Positions 1 through 8,483 of a DNA stretch of 60,228 nt are shown here, in pieces; the first letter of the stretch is position 1, and the number at the start of each line of letters is the position of its first letter. The DNA is from Phascolarctobacterium sp. (GTDB taxonomy: Bacteria; Bacillota; Negativicutes; Acidaminococcales; Acidaminococcaceae): positions 1 to 60,228 of the forward strand of contig JAGAPX010000014.1 in NCBI GenBank assembly GCA_017623055.1. The letters run 5' to 3'. The notes below the pieces were generated by a model, which searched no databases, was not told where the DNA came from, and saw only the letters and a list, made by a program, of their open reading frames with translations. The position numbers and the translations under genes are program-made.

Positions 1-67
1 GACAAGGAAATTGTTCTTAACGTAGATAAATAATACATAGTGTCAAGAAATTGCCATATTTTTAGTT

Positions 68-73
68 TATAAT
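68..73 (+). promoter_or_regulatory. Candidate -10 box upstream of mlaE
   Basis: A perfect TATAAT lies about 40 bases before the mlaE start. No convincing -35 hexamer sits at the usual distance (TTGCCA at 51-56 is only 11 bases away), so this is a weak call. The mla genes may instead be transcribed from outside the window. Confidence 0.35.
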
Positions 74-111
74 TAGGATAGTAAAAAAGGCTCCCGTTGG
101 AGGGAAGATAG

Positions 112-882
112 ATGTTCCAAAAACTTTGTCAAGTAGTAGGTAAAAATATTATAGATGGTTGTGCTGCGGCAGGACGTATGAGCATTCTTTTTATGGAAAC
201 CATCAAACGCTTGAAGGATGCTGATATGAAGGAAGTGCTCCGTCAGATGGCGCTCCTTGGTGCAGATAGCCTGCCAATCGTGCTGATGACCATTCTTTGC
301 ACTGGTATGGTATTTTCCATACAAACTGCCAAAGAATTTGTACGCTTTGGTGCTGCTTCTTCCGTAGGTGGCATTGTTGCCATCGCCATGGGTCGCGAGC
401 TGGTGCCCGTACTTACAGGCGTTGTAGTTGCTGGTCGTATTGGCGCGGCGATAGCTGCAGAAATTGGTACAATGAAGGTTACTGAACAAATTGACGCACT
501 GCGGGTAATGGCGGCGAACCCTGTCAGTTTTCTCGTAGTTCCCCGCTTCATCGCTATTGTGCTGATGATGCCGGTGCTTGTTGTTTTTGCTAATCTTATT
601 GGTAATATTGGCGGTTGGATAGTAGCTCACTACTATGCAGGCATTGGTACCTTTACTTACGAAAACTCTATTAAAGTTTTGGCAGAAACCTACGATATGG
701 TAGGCGGTATGATTAAAAGCTCTGTTTTTGGTGCTATCATTGCTATTGTTGGCTGCTACAAAGGTTTGACTGCTCCCAACGGTGCAGAAGGCGTAGGCCT
801 TGCTACTACTGCATCCGTAGTGCTTTCCATCATCTTAATTTTTATTACTAATTATTTCTTGTCCATTATTTTGTACGTGTAA
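112..882 (+). CDS. mlaE: MlaE-family phospholipid ABC transporter permease
   Basis: This is the inner-membrane permease of the Mla lipid-transport system, which moves phospholipids between inner and outer membranes. The 256-residue length and several hydrophobic segments fit the family. The diagnostic cytoplasmic loop with GTMKVTEQIDAL is at residues 119-130, preceded by the conserved GRELVPVLTG stretch near 94-103. The ATG follows a GGAGGGA ribosome site. It is the first gene of a tight cluster with the ATPase (12-base gap) and the MCE protein. No mlaA, mlaB or mlaC is nearby, so this looks like the reduced MlaEFD system known from Negativicutes such as Veillonella. Family assignment is certain; the direction of lipid flow cannot be read from sequence. 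Confidence 0.95.
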   Translation: MFQKLCQVVGKNIIDGCAAAGRMSILFMETIKRLKDADMKEVLRQMALLGADSLPIVLMTILCTGMVFSIQTAKEFVRFGAASSVGGIVAIAMGRELVPVLTGVVVAGRIGAAIAAEIGTMKVTEQIDALRVMAANPVSFLVVPRFIAIVLMMPVLVVFANLIGNIGGWIVAHYYAGIGTFTYENSIKVLAETYDMVGGMIKSSVFGAIIAIVGCYKGLTAPNGAEGVGLATTASVVLSIILIFITNYFLSIILYV

Positions 883-894
883 GGAGTTTGCGCT

Positions 895-1653
895 ATGAAT
901 AACAAGGAACCGGTAATTAAAATACGCAAACTTAAAATAGCTTTTGGCAGTAAAGTAGTTCTTAATGAAATAGATTTAGATATTTTTCCCGGCGAAACCC
1001 TTGCGGTTATTGGCCCTTCCGGTACAGGCAAGAGTACTGTGCTGAAAGTTTTAACTGGTCTTTTGGCTCCTACTTCCGGCAGTGTTGTTATCGAGGGGCA
1101 AGAGACTAACAGCTTTGACGAAGTTCAGTGGGATGAACTGCGCAAGCATATGGGTGTGGTTTTCCAATACTCTGCTTTATTTGACTTCTTAACCGTGGGC
1201 GAAAACGTAGCCTTTGGTTTACGCAGGCACTTTAGCTTGCCGGAAGAAGAAATCCAAGAGCGAGTGGAAGAACTGCTGAAATTGGTAGGCTTACCAGATG
1301 CTAAGGATATGATGCCTGCAGAGCTTAGTGGTGGTATGAAAAAGCGTGTTGGCTTGGCAAGAGCTTTAGCAATGGAACCGCAAATAGTTTATTATGACGA
1401 ACCCACTGCTGGCTTAGACCCGGTTATGACTATGACCATCAGTCGTTTGATTAAAAAAACCCAACAAAAATTTAACGTAACATCTCTTTTAGTAACTCAC
1501 GATATGGAATCTGTATTTACTTGTGCAGATCGTGTCGCAATGCTATATAACGGCAAGATTGTTCAAATAGGAACAGTCGAGGAAATCAAGAATAGTACGA
1601 ATCCTGTGGTACGCGCATTTATTAGCGGGCAGGAACTGAAGAAGGAGGATTAA
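895..1653 (+). CDS. mlaF: MlaF-family ABC transporter ATPase
   Basis: This cytoplasmic ATPase powers the MlaE permease. All nucleotide-binding motifs are intact: Walker A GPSGTGKST (residues 40-48), Q-loop Q91, signature LSGGMKKR (144-151), Walker B IVYYDEP (164-170) and H-loop H202. LSGGMKKR is the signature variant typical of MlaF/Ttg2A-type ATPases. It is 252 residues, close to the usual size. It sits 12 bases after mlaE and 1 base before mlaD, so the three are surely one transcript. The start has a GGAG-type ribosome site in the intergenic gap. Confidence 0.95.
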   Translation: MNNKEPVIKIRKLKIAFGSKVVLNEIDLDIFPGETLAVIGPSGTGKSTVLKVLTGLLAPTSGSVVIEGQETNSFDEVQWDELRKHMGVVFQYSALFDFLTVGENVAFGLRRHFSLPEEEIQERVEELLKLVGLPDAKDMMPAELSGGMKKRVGLARALAMEPQIVYYDEPTAGLDPVMTMTISRLIKKTQQKFNVTSLLVTHDMESVFTCADRVAMLYNGKIVQIGTVEEIKNSTNPVVRAFISGQELKKED

Positions 1654-1654
1654 C

Positions 1655-2893
1655 ATGGGAAGCAGTGAAGTTAAGGTAGGCGCATTCACCTTAGGTGGTG
1701 CAGCAATTTTAGCTGGCATTATAACCTTTATGGGTGCGTTTACTTTTGGTAAAGAAGGCTACAAACTGCAAATTGATTATCCTCAAGTAAGCGGTTTGAT
1801 GCCTGGTCACGTAGTGCGTTACGCAGGCGTGCAGGTTGGTACTGTTAAGAATATTAACGTACAGCCTAATACTGTGGCGGTTATTGCAGAAATTAATGAC
1901 GATATTAAAATTCCTAAAGGAGCAATCTTCACTATTGGCTCCGATGGTATTTTAGGTGAAAAATTCGTTAACGTAGTACCGCCTAAAAAGTTCGAGCAAG
2001 GTCACATTACCGAAGGCAGTACTGTAAAAGGTGTACCCGGCGGTAGCATGGAAGAGTTTTTTGCCGCATCCGGTGATGCCATGCAAAACATCTTTGGTGA
2101 TGCCAATACTCAACTTGCCATGCGCGAGACCATTAAAAATATGAGTGAAATCTCTAAAAATATGGGTATCATTACTAAAACCATGGCAGATGTATCTGCT
2201 GCTAACCAACAAAATTTAGATACCATGGTTAAGCAAATGGCAGAGATGACTACCCGTATGAATGGTATCTCTGCTCATATGGAAAGCTTGATGGCTGGCG
2301 TAGATAACAAGGGGGCAACTGGTCAAAACATTGCTTCCATTGTAGAAAATATGAAAGATATTACCGAACGCTTCGATAATATGGTTAAGGTTTTAGAAAC
2401 AGTTGCTTCTGACCCGGTAACTGCAGAGGCTTTGAAAGACACTGTGGTTAATGTTAAGGAAGCAAGCGGCAGAGCCAATAAAATATTGGGCACTGTCAGC
2501 GATGCCAGGCTAAGCATGGACGTTTCTTCCACAGTTAAAGATAGTGATTGGCGTAGCAATTTTGGCGTAACCTTAACTCCTTCCAAGGATAGTACCATTT
2601 ATATGGGTGCTTATGATGTGGGTGATAAAAACAAATTTGACTTTATCGCCAATAAGTACAAGGGCAACCTTGGTATGAGCATGGGTGCTATGCAGGGTGA
2701 GTTTGGCGTAGGCTTAAGCTACGATTTTGGCAAAAGCTTTAGAGTTTATTCCCAACTGTATGATTTTGATGATTCCAAAGTGCGTTTAGGTGGGGAAGTG
2801 CGTGTAACCGATAATCTTTCTGTTTACGGCGAAAGCATGGACCTAAAGGGAAATAAGAGCGACACCTACGTGGGCGTACGCAGTTATTTCTAA
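1655..2893 (+). CDS. mlaD: MlaD-like MCE-domain protein with C-terminal barrel-like domain
   Basis: This is the lipid-binding MCE subunit of the Mla transporter. One N-terminal membrane helix (about residues 8-30) is followed by an MCE domain (about 38-110, with the SGLMPGHVVRYAGVQVG core) and then a long helical, coiled-coil-prone region (about 130-290). At 412 residues it is more than twice the length of the E. coli protein. The last 120 residues are rich in alternating short strands and end in Tyr-Phe, the usual last residue of outer-membrane barrels. That layout matches Veillonella parvula MlaD, reported to bridge inner and outer membranes by itself. The MCE part is certain; the barrel reading comes from strand pattern and the terminal Phe. 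Confidence 0.9.
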   Translation: MGSSEVKVGAFTLGGAAILAGIITFMGAFTFGKEGYKLQIDYPQVSGLMPGHVVRYAGVQVGTVKNINVQPNTVAVIAEINDDIKIPKGAIFTIGSDGILGEKFVNVVPPKKFEQGHITEGSTVKGVPGGSMEEFFAASGDAMQNIFGDANTQLAMRETIKNMSEISKNMGIITKTMADVSAANQQNLDTMVKQMAEMTTRMNGISAHMESLMAGVDNKGATGQNIASIVENMKDITERFDNMVKVLETVASDPVTAEALKDTVVNVKEASGRANKILGTVSDARLSMDVSSTVKDSDWRSNFGVTLTPSKDSTIYMGAYDVGDKNKFDFIANKYKGNLGMSMGAMQGEFGVGLSYDFGKSFRVYSQLYDFDDSKVRLGGEVRVTDNLSVYGESMDLKGNKSDTYVGVRSYF

Positions 2894-2901
2894 ATTTTCA
2901 T

Positions 2902-2931
2902 TTGACTTTTATAGTTGAAAAAATATATAAT
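2902..2931 (+). promoter_or_regulatory. Sigma-A type promoter of the tolC-like gene
   Basis: TTGACT at 2902-2907 and TATAAT at 2926-2931 are separated by 18 bases. Transcription should start near 2938-2940, exactly at the palindrome described next. The promoter lies directly after the mlaD stop codon, so the outer-membrane channel gene has its own control separate from mla. Confidence 0.75.
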
Positions 2932-2939
2932 CTTTTTAT

Positions 2940-2957
2940 ACTGACTGAACAGTCAGT
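2940..2957 (+). promoter_or_regulatory. Perfect palindrome at +1, TetR-type operator
   Basis: ACTGACTG-AA-CAGTCAGT is an uninterrupted palindrome with 8-base arms, placed at the expected transcription start between the -10 box and the ribosome site (GGAGG at 2964-2968). CTGACTG/CAGTCAG half-sites are typical of TetR-family repressors that control efflux systems. A protein bound here would block initiation or clearance. No TetR gene occurs in the window, so the repressor is encoded elsewhere. The operator role is inferred from position and symmetry. Confidence 0.7.
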
Positions 2958-2976
2958 TTGATTGGAGGTTAATAAA

Positions 2977-4371
2977 ATGTCTAGAAATAAATTAAGCAAA
3001 CGTTTACTGGTGTTATCCGCTGCTATTACCATGATGCTTTGCCAATCTGCCTTCGCTGCAGAAGACCAAGTTAAAGAAGAAGTAGCTGCTGCTAATGAAG
3101 CACCCGTAGTGCAAATGAATATGCAAGATGCAATGGTTCGTGCCTTTGCTACTAACCCTGCCATCAAAATTGCAGGCTTCGAAAAAGATGCTGCTCGTGC
3201 AAGCTTAAACGCAGCTCGTGCTGGTCGTGGTGTTAAAATTACTGGTAGTGCAAGTGCATCTCGTGGTGGTGCAAACGAAGATTTTGCTGATAAATATTTA
3301 CAAGGTGTAAAAGGTATAGATAATACCTATGGTAGTGTTATTGAAGCAAGTATTCCTTTATACACCGGTGGTCAACTGTCTGGTGCTATTAAAAGTGCTA
3401 AAGCAGGCTACAAATCTGCTCTCGTAGGAGTACAAAAATCTTACAACGATATGCGCTCCACCGTAACCAATGGTTACTTTATGGTTCTTCAAGCTGACGA
3501 TATGCAAGTGCTCAGCCGTGAATCTGTAGAGCGTCTTGCAGAACATCTTAAAAATGTAAAAGCTCAATACGACGTTGGCGTAGTTGCTAAGGTTGACGTA
3601 TTGCGCAGTGAAGTTGAACTTGCCAATGCTCAACAAAACCTTATCAAAGCAGAAAACGCTTACAAAATTGCAGAAGCTAACTTCAACAAGATTATCGGCT
3701 TGCCTTTGGCAACTAACCTGTTCTTGGAAGATACTCTGAACTACACTCCCTATGATAAAGATTTGGAATACTGCTTGGACTACGCTGCTAAAAACCGTCC
3801 TGAACTGGAACAAGCTAAACAAGGAGTAGAAGCTGCTCGTGGCCAAGTTAAGGTGGCTCGCAGTGGTTATCAACCGCAAATTGGTGCTTTCGCTAGACAA
3901 AATTGGACAAGTGGTAAAGATGGTAAAGGTAATTGGCCAGCTGATGAAGAATCTAACTGGACGGTTGGTGTAACTGCTTCTTTAAATATTTTCGATACTG
4001 GTGTTACCAGAGCAAAATCCCACGCTGCAGAAGCCAACTACTTCAGCGCTCAAGAAGCTTACCGTGACACAGTTGATGCTGTAATGCTAGATGTACGTAG
4101 CCAATACCTGAACCTGCGCGAAGCAGAAAAACGTATTAGCACCACCGAAGTTGCAGTATCCCAAGCAGAAGAAGATTACCGCATTGCACAACTGCGTTAC
4201 CAAGCAGGCGTTGGTACCAACACCGACGTTCTTGACGCGCAAGTTGCTTTGACCGATGCGCAAACCAACTATCTGCAATCTGTTTACGATTACAACATCT
4301 CTAAAACTAATTTGGAAACTGCTATTGGCGTGCCCATGGAGTTCCCTCATCAAGTAAAAGTTGAAAAATAA
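2977..4371 (+). CDS. tolC: TolC family outer-membrane efflux protein
   Basis: This is an outer-membrane channel with periplasmic coiled coils, the exit duct for efflux pumps or type I secretion. The 464-residue protein has a clean signal peptide (positive start, hydrophobic core, AFA-A cleavage near residue 27) and two repeated OEP domains. The second repeat has the typical AEANYFSAQEAYRD and LRYQAGVGTNTDVLDAQ stretches. I take the ATG at 2977 because GGAGG lies 8 bases upstream; the TTG 15 bases earlier overlaps that ribosome site. No inner-membrane pump or adaptor is adjacent, so the partner is unknown. An intrinsic terminator follows. The gene symbol is used in the family sense only. Confidence 0.92.
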   Translation: MSRNKLSKRLLVLSAAITMMLCQSAFAAEDQVKEEVAAANEAPVVQMNMQDAMVRAFATNPAIKIAGFEKDAARASLNAARAGRGVKITGSASASRGGANEDFADKYLQGVKGIDNTYGSVIEASIPLYTGGQLSGAIKSAKAGYKSALVGVQKSYNDMRSTVTNGYFMVLQADDMQVLSRESVERLAEHLKNVKAQYDVGVVAKVDVLRSEVELANAQQNLIKAENAYKIAEANFNKIIGLPLATNLFLEDTLNYTPYDKDLEYCLDYAAKNRPELEQAKQGVEAARGQVKVARSGYQPQIGAFARQNWTSGKDGKGNWPADEESNWTVGVTASLNIFDTGVTRAKSHAAEANYFSAQEAYRDTVDAVMLDVRSQYLNLREAEKRISTTEVAVSQAEEDYRIAQLRYQAGVGTNTDVLDAQVALTDAQTNYLQSVYDYNISKTNLETAIGVPMEFPHQVKVEK

Positions 4372-4388
4372 AAACACTTACTAATCAC

Positions 4389-4419
4389 AATCCCCGTTCG
4401 TTGCGAGCGGGGATTTTTT
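4389..4419 (+). terminator. Intrinsic terminator after tolC
   Basis: A GC-rich stem formed by TCCCCGTTCG and CGAGCGGGGA with a short TTG loop is followed by six T residues, 18 bases after the tolC stop codon. Confidence 0.9.
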
Positions 4420-4424
4420 AATTA

Positions 4425-4640
4425 CCACCCTTGTTCCCTATAGTTACTACTAACTTGGAGTTATATATTATTGTCGAAGAATTTTAAGACAGGCAATCAT
4501 GCGGACTGGCGTTGAGCAGTAGCCAATTGACCTCTAAATAAGAGGGCTGATCTAATAAAACGAACGTTGTATCCTTTCGAACAATAGTAAGTCGCTTCGC
4601 AACGTTGAGTAAAATTAAGGTGGATTCAAGAACGAAGCGT
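4425..4640 (+). other. Non-coding stretch with several possible RNA hairpins, unidentified
   Basis: About 215 bases between the tolC terminator and the promoter of the XRE gene contain no plausible reading frame. They do contain several short stems: CTGGC with GCCAA around 4510-4535, CCTCT-AAATA-AGAGG near 4533-4547, AACGTTG with CAACGTT near 4563-4606, and CGCTTCG with CGAAGCG near 4592-4640. I recognise no riboswitch, 6S, tmRNA, RNase P or SRP signature. It could be a small RNA, a protein-binding region or decayed DNA. Confidence 0.35.
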
Positions 4641-4641
4641 C

Positions 4642-4669
4642 TTTACGGGGGGGACAACCGTGCTATAAT
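4642..4669 (+). promoter_or_regulatory. Promoter of the XRE regulator
   Basis: TTTACG (4642-4647) and TATAAT (4664-4669) are spaced by 16 bases. The expected start near 4676 leaves a leader of about 45 bases before the ATG at 4720. Confidence 0.65.
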
Positions 4670-4719
4670 ACAAGTAATTGGTTGATTAAGTACTTTTGTG
4701 CATTGCAGGAGGTGTGTAC

Positions 4720-5025
4720 ATGGACAAAGATATGGCCCTTATCGGGCGTAGAGTAAAGTTTTTGAGAATGGAACGGAATATTCAGCAGACAAAGCTCGCT
4801 GAAATGATTGGTGTTTCGCAAACACATTTAAGCAATGTAGAAGGTGGAAAAGCTGGATTAACAATTCCAAACCTGATAAAGATACGACATGTTTTAGATT
4901 GTCCCATTAGTGAATTTTTTGTTGATATTGAGGATGGTGCACCTGTTAAGGCGGCAAATCCTGTAGAAGAAATATCGGTTGAAGATATTATAAAAATTGC
5001 CAAAGTAATTAAAGGCTTGAAGTAG
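4720..5025 (+). CDS. XRE-family helix-turn-helix regulator
   Basis: This is a small DNA-binding repressor-type protein of 101 residues. An HTH_3 domain covers about residues 8-65 (QTKLAEMIGVSQTHLSNVEGG is the helix-turn-helix core) and a short acidic tail follows. The ATG at 4720 is chosen because AGGAGGTG lies 5 bases upstream; an in-frame TTG at 4696 lies before that site. It precedes the large adhesin gene by only 57 bases with no terminator between them, so the two are probably co-transcribed. The simplest reading is that it controls the adhesin, perhaps together with its own promoter. Target and signal are unknown. Confidence 0.85.
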   Translation: MDKDMALIGRRVKFLRMERNIQQTKLAEMIGVSQTHLSNVEGGKAGLTIPNLIKIRHVLDCPISEFFVDIEDGAPVKAANPVEEISVEDIIKIAKVIKGLK

Positions 5026-5082
5026 TACTTTCCCACCAGTGACCTTTTTAGGCGGTGAGTTAAGCGTATAGGAGGTAGTATT

Positions 5083-8000
5083 ATGAACAAGATTTTTAAA
5101 GTTGTCTGGAGTAAAGTTAAGCACTGCTATGTAGTAGTGTCTGAAATCGCGAAGAACACTACAAGTGGTGGTGCTAGACGCTGTAGAATAGGTAAAGTTT
5201 CTTTGGCGGCAGCAATGGCGGCTGCTGTTTTGACTGGTAGCTTTGCTATGCCCAATAGTGCGTGGGCGGCGGATGGTGAAAGTGGCAGTAGTAGTGGAAT
5301 AGAAGAGTCAGAGGTCACTGAAACAAAAGTAGGTAATGAGAGTGCCGTTGAGTATAATGGTGTTACATACATTGAAAAAAATAACTCCATTTATTTTGCA
5401 ACAAATGGAGATATTATGACCAAAGCTAATGGTCAATGGATATATAGCCCTGTTGGGCAAATTGCAAGTGCTGGAAAGGTTATAACTGTTTCTGGTAGTA
5501 GTAATATTGATGTTGTAACCGATGACACTACAAACGCAGATATTCGAAATTATACTGTTTCATTGAAGAACCTTGTAGAACTAAAAAATGTGGCTGGAAC
5601 AACTACTATTACACTTAATGGCAATGATGGCTCTATGCAATCAAACAGCCTTACTATTGGTAGCGTCAATATAAATTCAGATGGCATCAATGCTGGTAAC
5701 AAAAAGATTACTAATGTTGAAGCCGGTGATAACGATTATGATGCAGTTAATGTTAAACAATTAAAAGATTATGTGGCGGATAATGACACTTATACCACAG
5801 AAGTAACAGCAAGTAAAAGTGTAGATAATAATAAAGATTTAATTAGTACAACTTATACTACAAATAGAACAGACCAAGATGGTAATGCTATTACCTATAC
5901 AGGACTTAGTTTTAAGGAAGGCGCTAATATTGATTTGGAACTTGATGGGAATGAAATTACCATCAGTTCCACCGCAACTGGTACAGGTAGTAACTATAGT
6001 TGGATTGCACAAGTAGAGGGTGATTCTGTGAAAACCGTTAAACCGGCTTCTGAAGATGATCCTACTGCAAATGTATTAAATTTTGTTGCAGGTAATGCAA
6101 ATGTAACTCTTGCTAATGTAAATGGCGCTATTGAAATTAGTGCAACAGATACCACATTAGATTCTACAGGTAATGGTATTCAAGGATATAGTGCTTTAAA
6201 AATTGATGATGATGGACAGTTAGTTGTCAGTGTATGGGACACTTCTGATAAAAATGTTACCGCATCTGTTGATTTAAAAGAGTATATTAAAAAAGTTGCC
6301 GGTGAAGGAACTTCTGTAAACAATACTACTATTAATGAACAAATTACTAATATAATTTCTAGTGTTGAAAATTTGCAAAAGAACGATATACATAGCATGG
6401 TAGTTAATGCTAATGCGAGTGATACTGGTGGTACCATTGAGTTATTGAGAAGTAATGGCGAAAATGGTACAGCAGGAACTGCTGTTGCAAGTACATTGAA
6501 TTTTGTTTCTGGCGGTGGCGCGGCAGTTACTTCTAGTGATGGAAACGGTGCTACAACTACTACTTATGAAGATACTTGGGTGAAAGTGTATAATGCCGAT
6601 AATACAGACGGATTTAAACTTTTTACAGGTTCTACTGTAAGAGCTAATGTAAATGATTTAAAAGAAGATGCAAGTCCATTAACTAATTTGCGTGTTAATG
6701 GTCAGGATTATAAATTATTTACTGGTTCTGATGTTGCGGCTAATAATAATTTAAGGGTTGAACAAGGTTATGAAAATAAAGAGTCTAACAGCGGTGATAC
6801 AACATTGCATGGCTGGGTTCTTGTAGATGATAGCCCAAAGGATGGTAATAATCCTAAAACCTATAGTGACACTACATTGAAAGCTGCTACATTTAGTCCT
6901 TCTGTTACCAATGAGAAAATTGGTGATGAAGAAGTCATTTACGGTGGTGACTACACAATAAGTGATACCGCAGGAAATAAAGTGACTTTGGAAGACGTCG
7001 CAAGTGCAAATGCACTGAAAGATGTTGCAGACAGGGTAACTGTTGTTGAAAATAGTATTGAAAACATTAATCAAAACATTGCAAATGCTAAAACGGAAGT
7101 AGTGGCGGGCAATAATGTTACAGTTAAGGAAACTAATTCTGGTGATACTAATCGTAATGGGAAAATAGATGATAACGAAACCAAAGGTCATACAATTTAT
7201 ACCGTTAGTTCAAAAGATACCGTTACTACTATTAATGCAGGAAATAATGTTACTGTTGAAGGTGGTTTAGATGAAGAGAGTGGCAATTATGCTTATACCA
7301 TCAGTGCAACTGATACTAATACCGTTAACCAACATATGAAAGGCACTGGTTGGATAGCTGGTGATGATGGTAATCCCACTGATAATTTGTTAATAAAAGT
7401 TAATGATAGCGATGGTAAGTTTGTAGAGGCAACTATCGAAGATGTTGCTAAGGCTAGTAATTTGAGAAAGGAAAGCGATGAACGAAAAGAAGCTGATGCT
7501 ACTTTAGCTCAAGCCATCATTAACAACCAGCAAAATGTTCAAAATCTTAATGCTGGTTTGAATAAACTTGGTAATCGTATGAACAAGGTTGGTGCAGGTT
7601 CTGCAGCTTTGGCAGCACTTCATCCTATGGACTTTGATCCTGATGACAAGTTGCAATTCAGTGCAGGTGTAGGTCATTATGGCGGCGAAAATGCAGCTGC
7701 GCTTGGTGCGTTCTATCGTCCTACTGAAAAAGTAATGTTCAGCGTGGCAGGAACCATGGGTAATGGTGAAGACATGGTAAATGCAGGCGTAACCTTTGCT
7801 CTTGATAAACCTAACAATGTTTCTAACAGCCGTGTTGCAATGGCTCGTGAAATTCAAGATTTGAGACAACAAGTTGCGGCTTTGACAATGTTGGTAATGC
7901 AAATGGCAAGCAGAGATAATGCTGCTCTTGCAGGAGTTGCAATGTTCCCGGATGTTCCGGAAAATCACTGGGCTTATGATTACATTGAAGGATTGCAAAA

Positions 8001-8280
8001 ACAAGGCATTATCGATGGTTATCCTGATGGCAACTTTGGCGGCGACCGTACCATGACTCGTTATGAGTATGCTGCAATGTTGTATCGTGCATTGGAAAAA
8101 GGGTTCCCTGTTGATAGCAGATTGTTGAATGAATTTAATGCGGAACTGGGACGTATTCGTGTTGACCGTATTAAAGGTGCTGACAATGATGCTAATAAAG
8201 TTGAACGTGTACGCGTAAATAATTACGAAGACCGTGACGATTATGGTAGCAAAATAGTTATGGTCAGTGCTGGCAAATAA
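5083..8280 (+). CDS. Trimeric autotransporter adhesin (YadA type) with C-terminal SLH domain
   Basis: This is a 1065-residue surface adhesin secreted by the type Vc route. The N terminus has the extended signal-peptide region found in large autotransporters (MNKIFKVVWSKVKHCYVVVSE) and a hydrophobic core ending in SAWA near residue 61. The passenger is Asn/Thr/Asp-rich with YadA-like stalk motifs such as DAVNVKQLKD. A coiled coil leads into the YadA membrane anchor at about 820-908 (KLGNRMNKVGAGSAALAAL at its start). The protein then continues with a second coiled coil (about 910-953), one SLH module (955-1004, FPDVPENHWAYDYIEGL...) and a charged tail. Canonical YadA proteins end at the anchor. 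The extra part would lie in the periplasm and could hold peptidoglycan. The domains are clear; the ligand is unknown. Confidence 0.93.
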   Translation: MNKIFKVVWSKVKHCYVVVSEIAKNTTSGGARRCRIGKVSLAAAMAAAVLTGSFAMPNSAWAADGESGSSSGIEESEVTETKVGNESAVEYNGVTYIEKNNSIYFATNGDIMTKANGQWIYSPVGQIASAGKVITVSGSSNIDVVTDDTTNADIRNYTVSLKNLVELKNVAGTTTITLNGNDGSMQSNSLTIGSVNINSDGINAGNKKITNVEAGDNDYDAVNVKQLKDYVADNDTYTTEVTASKSVDNNKDLISTTYTTNRTDQDGNAITYTGLSFKEGANIDLELDGNEITISSTATGTGSNYSWIAQVEGDSVKTVKPASEDDPTANVLNFVAGNANVTLANVNGAIEISATDTTLDSTGNGIQGYSALKIDDDGQLVVSVWDTSDKNVTASVDLKEYIKKVAGEGTSVNNTTINEQITNIISSVENLQKNDIHSMVVNANASDTGGTIELLRSNGENGTAGTAVASTLNFVSGGGAAVTSSDGNGATTTTYEDTWVKVYNADNTDGFKLFTGSTVRANVNDLKEDASPLTNLRVNGQDYKLFTGSDVAANNNLRVEQGYENKESNSGDTTLHGWVLVDDSPKDGNNPKTYSDTTLKAATFSPSVTNEKIGDEEVIYGGDYTISDTAGNKVTLEDVASANALKDVADRVTVVENSIENINQNIANAKTEVVAGNNVTVKETNSGDTNRNGKIDDNETKGHTIYTVSSKDTVTTINAGNNVTVEGGLDEESGNYAYTISATDTNTVNQHMKGTGWIAGDDGNPTDNLLIKVNDSDGKFVEATIEDVAKASNLRKESDERKEADATLAQAIINNQQNVQNLNAGLNKLGNRMNKVGAGSAALAALHPMDFDPDDKLQFSAGVGHYGGENAAALGAFYRPTEKVMFSVAGTMGNGEDMVNAGVTFALDKPNNVSNSRVAMAREIQDLRQQVAALTMLVMQMASRDNAALAGVAMFPDVPENHWAYDYIEGLQKQGIIDGYPDGNFGGDRTMTRYEYAAMLYRALEKGFPVDSRLLNEFNAELGRIRVDRIKGADNDANKVERVRVNNYEDRDDYGSKIVMVSAGK

Positions 8281-8313
8281 TGAGCGTTCATGTACAACAT
8301 TCATAAAAACAAC

Positions 8314-8344
8314 AAAGGCTCCCTCGCAATGAGGGAGCCTTTTG
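8314..8344 (+). terminator. Intrinsic terminator after the adhesin gene
   Basis: AAAGGCTCCCTC and GAGGGAGCCTTTT form a 12-bp perfect stem with a GCAAT loop and a T-rich tail, 34 bases after the stop codon. Confidence 0.92.
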
Positions 8345-8459
8345 TATGTGCAAGTAGTAGCTATTAAAGTTTCACGGGGATTTCACATCTTCACGAAAAA
8401 AATGAGGGTGTTTCAAAATTTGCGACGAATACCAATGTAGAGATTCCTGATAGTCGGTT

Positions 8460-8478
8460 CCTCCTCATGGGGAGGTGA
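8460..8478 (+). promoter_or_regulatory. Ribosome site of the toxin, sequestered in a hairpin
   Basis: The strong site GGGGAGGTGA (8469-8478) is partly paired with CCTCC at 8460-8464 across a TCATGG loop. This local stem would restrain toxin translation, a common safety device in type I toxin mRNAs. No clear -35/-10 pair for the toxin is visible upstream. Confidence 0.65.
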
Positions 8479-8483
8479 TAGCA

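Noticed and set aside
73-630. Minus-strand frame of about 185 codons opposite mlaE
   Set aside because: mlaE on the plus strand is certain over the same bases; the antisense product is low-complexity without start signals.
4425-4640. 6S RNA, tmRNA, RNase P RNA or a known riboswitch
   Set aside because: None of the conserved cores of these RNAs can be found; only short generic stems are present.
7504-8304. Long open frame (about 266 codons) on the minus strand opposite the adhesin end
   Set aside because: It is the shadow of the YadA anchor and SLH coding region; it has no ribosome site, no recognisable domain and a composition rich in Cys, His and Ile typical of antisense frames.
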